Positions 24,383 through 33,557 of a DNA stretch of 64,000 nucleotides are shown here, piece by piece. The notes under the pieces were generated by a model. That model did no database searches, was not told the DNA's origin, and saw nothing but the letters and a program-made list of their open reading frames with translations. The position numbers and the translations under genes were made by a program. Source of the stretch: an uncultured Eggerthellaceae bacterium. Lineage in GTDB: Bacteria > Actinomycetota > Coriobacteriia > Coriobacteriales > Eggerthellaceae. The stretch lies in contig CAJURX010000007.1 in the NCBI GenBank assembly GCA_910589125.1, positions 43,785 to 107,784 on the forward strand, written 5' to 3'. Every line of letters starts with the position of its first letter. Position 1 is the stretch's first letter.

Positions 24383-27300
24383 TCATTCAGAATCGTTGTC
24401 GCTTTCTGGGGCGTTCCCTGGATCTGCCGGCTTGCGGATGAGCTTTCGCGCGCCGAAGGCGACAGCTGCGATGCCTGCTGCACCGAGCAGGGCTAGCAGT
24501 GCATAGAGCCCGCGCTCGTCCACTCCGGTCTTGTCGTAATAGCCGGTAGTGGTTCGAGTCAGCTCGGGGTCGGTCACATGGACCGTCTGCGCCTCGTCGT
24601 CGATGTCCGTGTGCTCGGCCACCGGCTCGCCATCCTTCGTCAGGTATTCGAAGACGACCAGATCATGATCTGACCCGCTGCGCGAGTCGAATGCGAGCTC
24701 CAGCTCGATCTCCCCTGCAGGTGCGTTGGGCGTGAAGAGCACGCTCGCCTTGACGGGTTTGTCCGCGACCATGAGCTCTTTGCCCGTCTGCTTGTCCATG
24801 AGCACGCCGGAAAGCTCGTATTCCAGCCCCGGGATGAGATCCGCGTAGCACACCTTGTCGATGATGACCGCATCCTTGCTCGCAAGCACCGAGTGGTCGC
24901 CATCGCTCTTATCCCTCGCCGTGGTGCCGATCGTGCTGGGCACGACTGTGAACGACTGGTCCGCGCTATCGAGGTCAACGTGGTCGGCAACGATCCTCTG
25001 CGCTCCGTCGCCCTCCTTCACGAGCATCTCTATGACCACGAACTCGCTTCCAGCCAGGCTCGCCGAATCGAACTCGAATGGCACCTCGATGCTGCCGGAC
25101 TGGGTCTCAGGGGTGAACGAGGCCTGCCCCCAAACGAGATCCTCGTCGGAAGCCAACTCGCCTATGCGCTCTTGGATGTTGTCATCCTCTATCGTCCAGG
25201 GCAGCGCTTGCTCGCCGTCCTCGTCGTATCCGAAGATCGCCTTGATCTTCGCAAGGCGGTCATCAAGCGCATCCTCTCCATCTGGATTGGACGGCTTTGC
25301 GAGTACGAAGCCATAGGCGCGGTATTGCTCGCCCGGAACGAGGTTCTGATATGTCACCTTGTCTATGACCTTGGATGAGACGTCCGCCACGACGCGCTTA
25401 TCGGTATCCACCGAATCGAAGGCGTATGTGCCGATCTCAGGAGGCACGACCTCGACGGTCTGGGATGGATCATCGGGATCCTCATGGCTTGCTATCTCGG
25501 TCTCTGCATAGAAGACCTTCTCGTAGGCGACGATGCTCTTGCCGGACAGAAGCGATGAGTCGAACTCGAACACCACTTCCACGCTCCCCGAGGGATCCTT
25601 CGGCGTGAAGGCGGCCTTGGCTGTTATCGGCTCGCCAGCTTCATCCAGCAGCGGTGTAGCTGCGCCTTCCTCGACGATCATGAGGGTGCCCTTAACGGTG
25701 TATTCCCTACCAGGTGTGAGACCCTTATACGAGACGACGTCCACGACGGTCGCCTTGTCGCCTGCGATCACGGCATGGTCGCCATCCAACCCATCGGTTG
25801 CCGTCGTGCCTATCTCGGGCGGTGTGATGCTGACGGTTTGGTCGTAATCCTCGATGTCCTCATGTGCTGCCACAGCGAGGCCGGTTGAGGTGTCGATGAG
25901 CTTCTCGAAGGCGACGGTCTTCGTACCTTCTACAAGCGTTGCGTCGAAGGTGAACTGAAGCTCGACATATCCCGTCACGCTCTCTGCCGTGAACGACTTC
26001 TCGGCGGTGACGGGCGTGCCGTCCTCGCGAAGGATCGGCTTCTCGGTCGACTTGTCGATGAGCGTTCCCTCCACCCGATAGGTGGTTCCGATGGTGACGC
26101 CGGCATACTCCACGCGGTCTATGACCGTGACGTCGGGTTCCTTGACCACGGACTTGTCGCCGTCAATGCCGTCGCGCGCGGTGGTGGACAGGCTCACCTG
26201 GCCTTCAGGCTGGTTGTCCACCGTGCCCATATCGATCTGGTATCCATGCCGCGTGATGCGCATCGTCATGCTCACGAGCTCGAGCCCTTCGTTCCCGGAG
26301 CAACGCAGCTCATCTACCTGGTACGTGTCGTACGGCAGCGCGCCGAGATTGTCATTTGGCTTGACGCTCCATCCCTCCTGGGTCAGCCCGAACCAGACTC
26401 CCGCCTCCGGATCGAGCTTGCTCTCATCGACGGTACCATCGGCGGCAACCGCCGCATCGTTTGCATTGGTGCGCTGCGTATGGGGGTTCCAAGCGGCTTC
26501 GGTCTTGGCTTCGCCGTTGATGTCAGTCACGAACACATGGTTCTCGCCCGTGGTTTGAGACGTGATTCGGAACGGGATGTTCCCAAGGCGGTGCTGGTCG
26601 CTCTCACGGGCCTTCACGAGCTCGAGGTCTCCGCGCTTCACCTGGTTATGCGGTGCTGCGTCGCTTTCGATCTTCACGATGACGTCCTCGTCTATTATGT
26701 CGAAGAAGCGCTCGGTCGCATCGGTCAGAAGGTAGCCTTCGCTCGGTGCGGTCTCTTGTATGGAGTAATGCCCATACGGGAGCGCGTCAGCCGACGTCGA
26801 AGCAACGCCGCCCTTGGTGTAGATGGTCTTTACGACCGCACCCGGCGCATAGTCGATGCCGTCCACGATGACCGAATTCTTGGACCGGTTCTTGATCTTG
26901 AACTCGGTACCGTCGAGAGTCGCTCCTCCGAGCGGCGTCAGGAGCCCGCTCTCCAGATCGCGCTTCTCGATCGATACGCCGCCACGCTTGACCTGCTCGG
27001 GATGCACGGGCATGACGTAGGTGTAAACGGTCTCAAGATGCCCCTCTTGCGTGATCTGCTGCACGTAGGCCGTGCTCTCATCGAGCAGGTATCCTTCAGG
27101 CGCTTTCACCTCTTGTATGACGAGCGTTCCGAGCGGAAGCGTCGGATTGCCGTTCGTGTCCTTGTAGAGCGCATCGCCTGAGACCACATAGCTCTGCTCG
27201 AGCGCTGCGAAGCCGTCGTCATCGGTGCGCAGTGTCCACGTGCGCATGGGTGCGCCCGATGCCTTGGCCTCGTCGTGGGTCTTGTAGAACCCGTCGTAGT

Positions 27301-28396
27301 AGTCCAAGCGGTACTCAGCACCACCAAGGCTGGCGGAGCCTTGCGGCAGGTTATGGGCGAAGTAGGTGCGCTCGCCGTCATATTTTTGGATGACCATGTA
27401 GGCGGGGTCGTTCTGCGGGATGTCGGACACATCGGAGTAGGTGGTTTGCTCCGCCTCTACCTGGATCCCGGTCACGTCCATGTTGAGGGCATATCCGCGA
27501 GGAGCCGTGATCTCCTTGAGGTAGTAGCTTCCGATGAGTATCTCATCAGCCCTGCCAACCCCATCTGCGCCGCAAGTGATGGCGCGCACGAGGTTCGTGC
27601 AGGCCGGGTCGGTGTAGATGCCGAAGACCGCGCCTTCGAGCGTATAGCAGCCGTTGCCATTCGTGATGTCGGTGTTGGCTGATGCCTTATGGACCTCAAC
27701 GGAGCCATACGGATGGTATTCGAATGTGAGGATGACCTGCGTATTAGACCCGGTCGACATGGTGTAGCCGGTGAAGCCCTTAGGGACATCGCCGAAGGAA
27801 TCCCCAGCGCCGTTCAATGTGAACCCATAGTTTCTAATGCGAACATTGATGGCGTTCTCGTTGACCAAGTGTCCGTCATCTATAGAGAAGCCAACTACGT
27901 TGTCCTGGCACCATCTTACAAAATTCGAATTGCATTGACCGTAAGAGTAGTGGCCATCATTGGAATAGATATCAGAGAGGACAATGTGCGTGAGCGCACG
28001 ATAGCGATCAGGCGTCATGCCTGATCCGTCATACCAGGAGCTCGGCCACATGGAGGCATCGAATCCAGGGCCGCCATATCCGAACCAAAGACCAGCCAAA
28101 AGCGGGATATCCGATGTCTCATGCATGGTGTAGGTGCCAGCGCTAGGAGTTGGCTTTGAAGGGTTGCCGCAATACGCTTCGTTGCCGTTCACGGCGAAAC
28201 GAGTTGTGCCCCACCCGCCATACGGGATCTTGTTCCCAACGGAGAGATAGCCCGTGGTCGCAGCGTAGGCCTTATCAGCGCCGAAGACAGCGCTTGCGGG
28301 CACGAGCCCGATGGCGAGCAGAAGGCTCAAGAGGATTCGGATGAGAAGCGACGGAGTTCTCTTTCCTGCCATACAGGCAGAATCACTCCGCCCCAT
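24383..28396 (-). CDS. Giant VaFE/SpaA-repeat surface adhesin with C-terminal sorting signal
   Basis: A 1337-aa protein with a signal peptide (cleavage near YAATTGYLS). A thioester-domain-like head spans residues about 45-215 (AYCGNPSK, WFGYGGPGFD, ALTHIVLSD); the TQxA Gln is not seen. Several SpaA/CnaB isopeptide domains follow (GSVEVHKASANT, GGVSIEKRDLESG, GDLELVKARESD), then four VaFE repeats (VAFEKLID, VAYEKVFY, VVIEMLVK, VVFEYLTK, each followed by AxHxDxxxxxQT). The end is YDKTG (about 1287-1291), a membrane helix and a short charged tail. The start follows GGAAGGAG, overlapping the upstream gene. It is probably a mating-pair or host-surface adhesin anchored by the nearby sortase. Confidence 0.87.
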   Translation of the reverse strand: MGRSDSACMAGKRTPSLLIRILLSLLLAIGLVPASAVFGADKAYAATTGYLSVGNKIPYGGWGTTRFAVNGNEAYCGNPSKPTPSAGTYTMHETSDIPLLAGLWFGYGGPGFDASMWPSSWYDGSGMTPDRYRALTHIVLSDIYSNDGHYSYGQCNSNFVRWCQDNVVGFSIDDGHLVNENAINVRIRNYGFTLNGAGDSFGDVPKGFTGYTMSTGSNTQVILTFEYHPYGSVEVHKASANTDITNGNGCYTLEGAVFGIYTDPACTNLVRAITCGADGVGRADEILIGSYYLKEITAPRGYALNMDVTGIQVEAEQTTYSDVSDIPQNDPAYMVIQKYDGERTYFAHNLPQGSASLGGAEYRLDYYDGFYKTHDEAKASGAPMRTWTLRTDDDGFAALEQSYVVSGDALYKDTNGNPTLPLGTLVIQEVKAPEGYLLDESTAYVQQITQEGHLETVYTYVMPVHPEQVKRGGVSIEKRDLESGLLTPLGGATLDGTEFKIKNRSKNSVIVDGIDYAPGAVVKTIYTKGGVASTSADALPYGHYSIQETAPSEGYLLTDATERFFDIIDEDVIVKIESDAAPHNQVKRGDLELVKARESDQHRLGNIPFRITSQTTGENHVFVTDINGEAKTEAAWNPHTQRTNANDAAVAADGTVDESKLDPEAGVWFGLTQEGWSVKPNDNLGALPYDTYQVDELRCSGNEGLELVSMTMRITRHGYQIDMGTVDNQPEGQVSLSTTARDGIDGDKSVVKEPDVTVIDRVEYAGVTIGTTYRVEGTLIDKSTEKPILREDGTPVTAEKSFTAESVTGYVELQFTFDATLVEGTKTVAFEKLIDTSTGLAVAAHEDIEDYDQTVSITPPEIGTTATDGLDGDHAVIAGDKATVVDVVSYKGLTPGREYTVKGTLMIVEEGAATPLLDEAGEPITAKAAFTPKDPSGSVEVVFEFDSSLLSGKSIVAYEKVFYAETEIASHEDPDDPSQTVEVVPPEIGTYAFDSVDTDKRVVADVSSKVIDKVTYQNLVPGEQYRAYGFVLAKPSNPDGEDALDDRLAKIKAIFGYDEDGEQALPWTIEDDNIQERIGELASDEDLVWGQASFTPETQSGSIEVPFEFDSASLAGSEFVVIEMLVKEGDGAQRIVADHVDLDSADQSFTVVPSTIGTTARDKSDGDHSVLASKDAVIIDKVCYADLIPGLEYELSGVLMDKQTGKELMVADKPVKASVLFTPNAPAGEIELELAFDSRSGSDHDLVVFEYLTKDGEPVAEHTDIDDEAQTVHVTDPELTRTTTGYYDKTGVDERGLYALLALLGAAGIAAVAFGARKLIRKPADPGNAPESDNDSE

Positions 28397-29570
28397 AAGC
28401 AGCTCCTTCCTTTGCTAGGTCATCGGGACCTTGCCTTCCGATGACCGCGTTGTAGTTGATCTTGTCGAACCTATCGGTCGCCTTGCGACCGAAGAAATCG
28501 GAGTTCTCAGGCGTGCGGAACCAGCGCTCGGTATCCGCGCCCACGCCAGCGAGGTGGGAGCGCACCTGCGTGATGAAGTCCTCTGCTGCGCCGCGAGCGC
28601 ACCATGTCCATGAGGCCACTTCGCCAGGCGACATATCCCGGATAGCTTCCTTGAGCTTGTGAAGGTCCCACGGCTGCCCCTCGATGCACATGAGCTTGAT
28701 GTCGGATGTGTAGAAGCGGCGGTGCGCCGAGGATGCAGGCGTGTCTGCGTGCGTAGTGAAGAGGTGCCCGCAATCGAATATCGCGAAGGCGGCATCCGCT
28801 GAGTGCGAGTCGGCTTCAGAGAACGGGCAGAAGATGACGCCCTTGTACGCGAAGGCATCCACTTCTCCGTTGTTTTTGAAGCCTGCCTTCAAGAGGTTGT
28901 AGAGCGAGTTGTCGGAGAACGTGCAGACGACCTTCTTGCGCGCGTCCCTCGCAAGCCAGAACGCGATGGACATTGCGAGCGTCGTCGCGCCCGGGTGCCC
29001 GAAGAGAGAAGCAGTGGAGATGGTCTTGCATCGCCTTGCGCTCTGCTTTGCGATCTTGGGCTCTTCAGGCACGGCATTTCTCCAATCAGGTTCCTGTTCG
29101 GGTGCATCCTCGATGGTCTCACTGCCGGAGCTCTCCGGTGAAGGATGCGATGAGGCTTCTTGGTCGTCAGATGCGACACCATCCCTCTTCGCGCCGAGGG
29201 CATCGATGATGCTTTCCATAGAAAGACAGGAATCCTTCGGCATGACGACATCGAGGCCCTGTGCGCCTGCGAGCTTCTTCAGATAGAGGTCCTTCTGCCT
29301 TCGCCTGGGGGACGAAGCGAAGACGATCCGCACCGGGTGTGTTTGTGGGAGCGCTGTCCAGTCGAGGATCTCCAGCTCGTTCGCCTCGGGGTCAGATAGC
29401 CCCTCGTCATCGATCAGCGCCACGTCCACTGCCTTGCGTGAGAACTCCTTGAGGATGTCCGTCACGCGGCGGGATGGGTCGCACTCGATGATCGTGCCTC
29501 GCGGAAGCACCTCCTTGAACATCTGCGATCGTTCCTTGCTCGTGATAACTCCGGTCTTCGTGCCGTGCAT
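28383..29570 (-). CDS. TadZ/CpaE-like protein with degenerate P-loop
   Basis: A 395-aa protein. Residues about 15-120 look like an atypical receiver domain (IIECDPSRRVTDILKEF, VALIDDEG, RIVFASSPRRR). After an acidic linker comes a MinD/ParA-like part, SLFGHPGATTLAMSIAFWLA, in which the Walker Lys is missing, then VVCTFSDNSLYNLL and AAFAIFDCGHL. Atypical receiver plus degenerate ParA ATPase is the plan of TadZ/CpaE, which place pilus machines at the cell pole. Its location in the transfer operon suggests a positioning role for the conjugation apparatus or adhesin. The start at 29570 has AAAGGG upstream. Assignment is by pattern only. Confidence 0.6.
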   Translation of the reverse strand: MHGTKTGVITSKERSQMFKEVLPRGTIIECDPSRRVTDILKEFSRKAVDVALIDDEGLSDPEANELEILDWTALPQTHPVRIVFASSPRRRQKDLYLKKLAGAQGLDVVMPKDSCLSMESIIDALGAKRDGVASDDQEASSHPSPESSGSETIEDAPEQEPDWRNAVPEEPKIAKQSARRCKTISTASLFGHPGATTLAMSIAFWLARDARKKVVCTFSDNSLYNLLKAGFKNNGEVDAFAYKGVIFCPFSEADSHSADAAFAIFDCGHLFTTHADTPASSAHRRFYTSDIKLMCIEGQPWDLHKLKEAIRDMSPGEVASWTWCARGAAEDFITQVRSHLAGVGADTERWFRTPENSDFFGRKATDRFDKINYNAVIGRQGPDDLAKEGAAYGAE

Positions 29571-29684
29571 GCATTGCCCTTTCTTCGTATTCCTCCCGTT
29601 GAAGGGAGCTTTGTTAGACACGTTAGGCGGCGTGGACGGCCGATATGCATTCGGCAGTACAGCAACACCTTCGCAGCAGGCAAG

Positions 29685-29696
29685 GTATATACGCAG
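29685..29696 (-). promoter_or_regulatory. Promoter-like motif CTGCGTATATAC, copy 1
   Basis: On the minus strand the sequence reads CTGCGTATATAC, about 115 bp upstream of the TadZ-like start. The identical 12-mer lies at 37364-37375, and a related GCAGGTATATA lies near 40146, each before a leftward transfer gene. It may be an internal promoter -10 region. The gap 29571-29705 has no gene. Confidence 0.4.
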
Positions 29697-29705
29697 GCCG
29701 GCCCA

Positions 29706-30545
29706 TCAGAGAGGCTTCATCGCGAAGCCGAAGCGATTCGATTCCTCGTCGAAGTCAGCGGATACGACAAAGCCCATCTTCTGCGTGTCGTACATGAGGA
29801 CCTCGAAGCTGACGGTATGGCCTGCGCTTTGGATGCTCGCAGGATAGATGCTGCAAAGCGCGGGCGAGGTCTCAACGCCTTTAACAGCCGCATATTCGAC
29901 GATGATCTGAGGCAGCGATTCGGCAGCGCGTGTCGGCAGCTTAGAGGACAGCGCTGCAGCGTCATCGAGGGGGATGTTCGAGGAGGCGTCGCGCCTATCA
30001 GGCGGGACATCCGAGTCTTGCGGTGAGACTGGCGGCTGTTCTACGGCTCCTTCGATCTCCGTGCGCTCGCTTGCGGCCCGTTTGGCGAAATCCGGCTCTA
30101 AGACCTCCTCGAACGTCATCTCCTTGGTGGTCGGCTCGAATGTGACCTTGTAATATGCATCGTCGATGGGCGTGCGGGCGTAGGCAGCCCAGACTCCGTC
30201 ATCGCATGCGATATCATCACCATGCAGGTACACATACGCCCCATCCTCTAGGCCATTCTCGAGCAGCCACGCATAGAAGGACTCCTCGAAGCTGCGAAGC
30301 GAATCTTCCGACATGAAGGTCCAGTTCTCCTCCCCATAGAAGTTCCCGCTTAGATCTTGCGAATCTTCGGCATCTGCGTATTCGATCCGCTGCTCCTCAG
30401 CCGAGACGCCCTCGCTTGAGCAAGATACGCTGAACCCATACGCGAAGAGCGCGACCGCCGCGACGATGGAGCCGATGGCTATGGCCCCTGTGCGAGCCTT
30501 CGTGCCCGCACCTTTCGTTTCCTCATCTTGTCTTCTTCTGAACAC
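29706..30545 (-). CDS. Hypothetical membrane-anchored transfer-operon protein
   Basis: I do not recognise this 279-aa protein. It has a basic N-terminus and one helix (AIAIGSIVAAVALFAYGFSV, about 20-40), then an acidic extracytoplasmic part with many Asp/Glu and Tyr residues (YAWLLENGLEDGAYVYLHGDD), a Pro/Ser/Asp linker, and a C-terminal beta-rich segment (QIIVEYAAVKGVETSPALCS onward). Topology resembles VirB8/TcpC-like subunits (one TM plus an outer domain), but no motif proves it. It lies 12 bp downstream of the broken CHAP gene. Confidence 0.68.
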   Translation of the reverse strand: MFRRRQDEETKGAGTKARTGAIAIGSIVAAVALFAYGFSVSCSSEGVSAEEQRIEYADAEDSQDLSGNFYGEENWTFMSEDSLRSFEESFYAWLLENGLEDGAYVYLHGDDIACDDGVWAAYARTPIDDAYYKVTFEPTTKEMTFEEVLEPDFAKRAASERTEIEGAVEQPPVSPQDSDVPPDRRDASSNIPLDDAAALSSKLPTRAAESLPQIIVEYAAVKGVETSPALCSIYPASIQSAGHTVSFEVLMYDTQKMGFVVSADFDEESNRFGFAMKPL

Positions 30546-30557
30546 GGTGATTCCTTT

Positions 30558-31085
30558 CTATCGGGTAAGTTGCGCATGGACGATCGCCGATGAGCATGAG
30601 GAGAGCCCGCCTATGTCCTGCGTTCCCGAGCCATCGAACGACCCGACGCGGGAGGCGGATACGATCTGCTGCGCCCATTCGGGATGGCAGCTCGCAGTGC
30701 CAGGGTTCGCGTGGCCCGATCCGTACCAGGACTGCTTATCGACCACGAACTCGATCACCGAGAGCCCATTGGCTCCCGTTGCGTGGCCGTATGGCATCCA
30801 GTTGGCATCGCCTTCGCTCTTGATGTCTCCGATCACGCATGGCAGCACGGTTCCGTCGGCCAAGAAGAAGTCGATGTAGTCGCCCACGCTGCCAAACGTC
30901 GTCGTGCACGCTATGACGTAGCGGCCTGCGATGATGCCGAAGCCCTCGTCGTCGAAGTTCATGCCGGCGGTCTCGCGCAGCTTGTACTGGGCGGAATCGG
31001 GGGCTGTGATCATCTGCCAGCCCATGTAGGTGTAGCAGTTGGACCTTCCTCCGTAGTCGATCGCGATCTCACCCGATGAGGGATC
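30558..31085 (-). pseudogene. C-terminal half of the CHAP-domain protein, in a +1 shifted frame
   Basis: This 175-codon frame continues the CHAP protein after its premature TGA at 31084-31086: skipping one base after CGA gives DPSSGEIAIDYGGRSNCYTY. The sequence keeps protein-like features (GMNFDDEGFGIIAGRYVIAC, VGDYIDFFLADGTVLPC, IEFVVDKQSWYGSG), so it was under selection recently. It lacks a credible start of its own; the only ATG candidates lie too far from GGAGGAAGG. It is either a frameshifted pseudogene, a sequencing error in the adjoining GGG, or a site of programmed frameshifting. Confidence 0.7.
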
Positions 31086-31683
31086 ATCGACCCGTGCCGC
31101 TCGCCGTCGAAGGGTAGTTCGGGTGGATGTAAAAGCTCGCCTTGTCCGCCGACGCGTAGGAGTTCTTCGAGATCGTGTTGCCGGAATTGCCCTCGATCGT
31201 GAAGATACGCCCGTCGTCGCCCACCTTCTCGACGATCCCGATGTGCGATTCGATGATGGCGTCCGGATCCTGGCTGCGCTGCCAGACGATGAAGTCCCCG
31301 GGCACGGGGCTATAGGCATCCCCGTCATGCACTGCGCCCTTGTCGGGGTGGTCGCGATAATACGAGAGGTATTCGAGCACCGCGCCTGACTTCGGAACGA
31401 TGCCCGACTCCACAAGATTGCATTCATTTCCGCACCAGCTCGTGAAGGTGGCGCACCACGGGGCCCCGTCTGCGGTGCCTCCCGTGATCCAGCTTCGGTA
31501 TTTATCGCCTCCGGTGATGTCCGCAGCCACGTACTCGTCGTACTCGCGCAGGGCCACCTCGACGATCGCTTGTCCGCTGCCGCCTGCCATCGTGGTCGAT
31601 ACGCCCAGCATGACGGGCACCGCCACCGATATGAGCATGGGCACGCAGAGCGCGAATATGAGTATCGCCTTGATGACGCGCAT
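31084..31683 (-). CDS. CHAP-domain peptidoglycan hydrolase of the transfer system (frameshifted)
   Basis: A 199-aa product with an N-terminal membrane anchor (IKAILIFALCVPMLISVAV) and a CHAP/amidase domain. Catalytic Cys is C77 in GAPWCATFTSWC, His is H147 in ESHIGIVEKVG, and the acidic/Asn residue lies in FTIEGNSGN. It would open peptidoglycan for the type IV secretion channel, as VirB1-like proteins do. The ATG at 31683 lies 8 bp after virB4. The frame stops at TGA 31084-31086, yet homologous-looking sequence continues in the +1 frame, so the gene is broken or recoded there. Confidence 0.83.
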   Translation of the reverse strand: MRVIKAILIFALCVPMLISVAVPVMLGVSTTMAGGSGQAIVEVALREYDEYVAADITGGDKYRSWITGGTADGAPWCATFTSWCGNECNLVESGIVPKSGAVLEYLSYYRDHPDKGAVHDGDAYSPVPGDFIVWQRSQDPDAIIESHIGIVEKVGDDGRIFTIEGNSGNTISKNSYASADKASFYIHPNYPSTASGTGR

Positions 31684-31691
31684 GGAGCAGG

Positions 31692-33557
31692 CTACTTCCC
31701 GCCGCCGGATCCGAAGAGCGCAAGCTCCCAGTCCGGGATCACGGTGTTCACCCATGTTTTGTCGGTTGGGCCTGCGCACACGACGAAGCGCGCACGCTGC
31801 GCGCGCATAAGCCCTTGTTCCACTTCGGGTGAGAAGCCCTCGGTCTTGACCACCGATTCCAGGTTGTCGCCGCGCGCACCGCCATAGAAACGGTAGGTGG
31901 AGTTCAAGATGATGGCCTCGCCGATGTCCTTCACGCCCTCCGCTCGAAAGTCGACGATCTGGGGCGTGGATCCGAAGAAGCCGGCACCGTACTTGCGCGC
32001 ACGCTGGACGATGTTCTTGACCATCATCGCCGCATCCACGCTCTTGCGATTAACGACGGTATGCAGCTCATCGGCGATGAGGCGCACGTAGCGGCCCGTG
32101 AAGCGCTCGGATCTGATCTGAGACCAGCACCAGGACAGGATGTTGTAATACTCCGCGCGCATCATGGCCTCGTCAGTCGAGATGCCCTCGGTGTTGATGA
32201 GCACGATATCGTCGGATGCGTCGATGGTCTCGCGCGAGTTGTAGCGATGAGCGTCATAGCCCACTGCCGCTTTGCGGATGCACTTCGCGAGCCGTCCGTA
32301 TGACGGGCTTTCGGGATGCTCATCTGCGAGCTCGTTCAGGACGTCGTAAAGGTCGCGCATGACCGGGTAGCTCAGATCCGATGCATCGTATTCGCCAAAC
32401 GTCATGAGGGGGCCTATGCCGAACCTGCCGTATGCCACCTCAAGCGCCTCCTCGAGCGCGGGCATGTCCTCACGCTCAGGAGAGAACGCGATCTTGATGT
32501 AGGAGGCAACGAACGGTATGGTGGCCGCGAGCACCCGCTCCTGGGATGCCGCTCGAAAAGAGGCCGTCGAGTCGGGCTCGTCTGAGTCATCGCCCGAATC
32601 GTCCGACGTTCCGATGTTGCGCGGCGCGAACACGGGGATGCCCGATTCGCTCTCAGACCCTATGCGCACAACCTTGCAGCCAAGAGAGCTCACGAGGTCC
32701 TCAGCTTCGCCCTCCGGGTCTATCCAGAGGATCTTCGCGCCTTTCACAGCCCACTCATGCAGGGCAATGTGCTTGAGCTCTGCCGATTTGCCGGAACCGG
32801 AGTCTCCTACGAAGATGCCATTCGAGTTCTTGCGGGTTGAGGTGTGAGTCATAGTGTCGAGGCGCACAGCCCCGCCGTCGTCATCGACGCCGATGGAGAT
32901 GCCGCGCGGGTCCGCCAGGCCGGTCGAGCGGAACGGCATCATCCATGCGAGGGTGGATGCTGGCATGGGGCGTGCCGTCTGCTCGAAGGTAACCTCGTCT
33001 TCGTCGAGCATGGGAGAGGCGGCGAAGAACATCTTTTCCTGGTTGGCAACGAGCGTCTTCACGCCATTTCCGTACGGCGCGAGCATGCGCCTCAAATAGT
33101 CCTCCGAGTCGCCGATGTCCTCCAGCTCGCGCTCTCGCAGCGCGATGTAGACCACCGCCTCGAACATGCGCACGTTGTCCCGTGCGATCATGTGCGCGAT
33201 GCGCACCGCATGCTCCTCAGCCTGCTTGTCGTCTATGGTCTCTGAGAGCGATTTGCGCACCGATACGATCTGCGCATCGGCCTCCGATGCGGTCTTGTCC
33301 ACGAGCTCTTGCATAGCGGATCTGCTTGCGGGTTTGCATCTGATGACAACAGGAGCTTTGAGGGAAGATCCTATGAATCCCTCGCCCCAACCAAGCGGCT
33401 GCTCTGATGCGTAGTCGCTCAAAGCGAACATCTTGAAGTATGTGTCATCGGCGAGCCCGTGGGTCGCTTGGAACTCGAGCCTTGCGGGAGCGATAGCGTT
33501 CACGAGCGCGCGGTTGATCTGCCCCTTGCGAAGGAATGCGGGGATGCGTCTTGCCAT
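31692..33557 (-). CDS. virB4: VirB4-type conjugation ATPase
   Basis: A 621-aa type IV secretion ATPase. Walker A is FVGDSGSGKSAELKHIAL (G251-S258), followed by ILWIDPEGEAEDLV. The Walker B region is YVRLIADELHTVVN, and later KYGAGFFGSTPQIVDF and NSTYRFYGGARGDN match the C-terminal VirB4/TraE motifs. The ATG at 33557 overlaps the previous stop (TGATG) and has GGGAGGTG upstream. The preceding 224-aa protein supplies what is normally the N-terminal VirB4 domain, so the ATPase looks split into two genes. It energises assembly of the channel and substrate transfer at the inner face of the membrane. Confidence 0.9.
   Translation of the reverse strand: MARRIPAFLRKGQINRALVNAIAPARLEFQATHGLADDTYFKMFALSDYASEQPLGWGEGFIGSSLKAPVVIRCKPASRSAMQELVDKTASEADAQIVSVRKSLSETIDDKQAEEHAVRIAHMIARDNVRMFEAVVYIALRERELEDIGDSEDYLRRMLAPYGNGVKTLVANQEKMFFAASPMLDEDEVTFEQTARPMPASTLAWMMPFRSTGLADPRGISIGVDDDGGAVRLDTMTHTSTRKNSNGIFVGDSGSGKSAELKHIALHEWAVKGAKILWIDPEGEAEDLVSSLGCKVVRIGSESESGIPVFAPRNIGTSDDSGDDSDEPDSTASFRAASQERVLAATIPFVASYIKIAFSPEREDMPALEEALEVAYGRFGIGPLMTFGEYDASDLSYPVMRDLYDVLNELADEHPESPSYGRLAKCIRKAAVGYDAHRYNSRETIDASDDIVLINTEGISTDEAMMRAEYYNILSWCWSQIRSERFTGRYVRLIADELHTVVNRKSVDAAMMVKNIVQRARKYGAGFFGSTPQIVDFRAEGVKDIGEAIILNSTYRFYGGARGDNLESVVKTEGFSPEVEQGLMRAQRARFVVCAGPTDKTWVNTVIPDWELALFGSGGGK

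Noticed and set aside
26246..27181. 311-codon open frame on the plus strand
   Set aside because: It lies antisense within the adhesin gene and has no ribosome site or domain.
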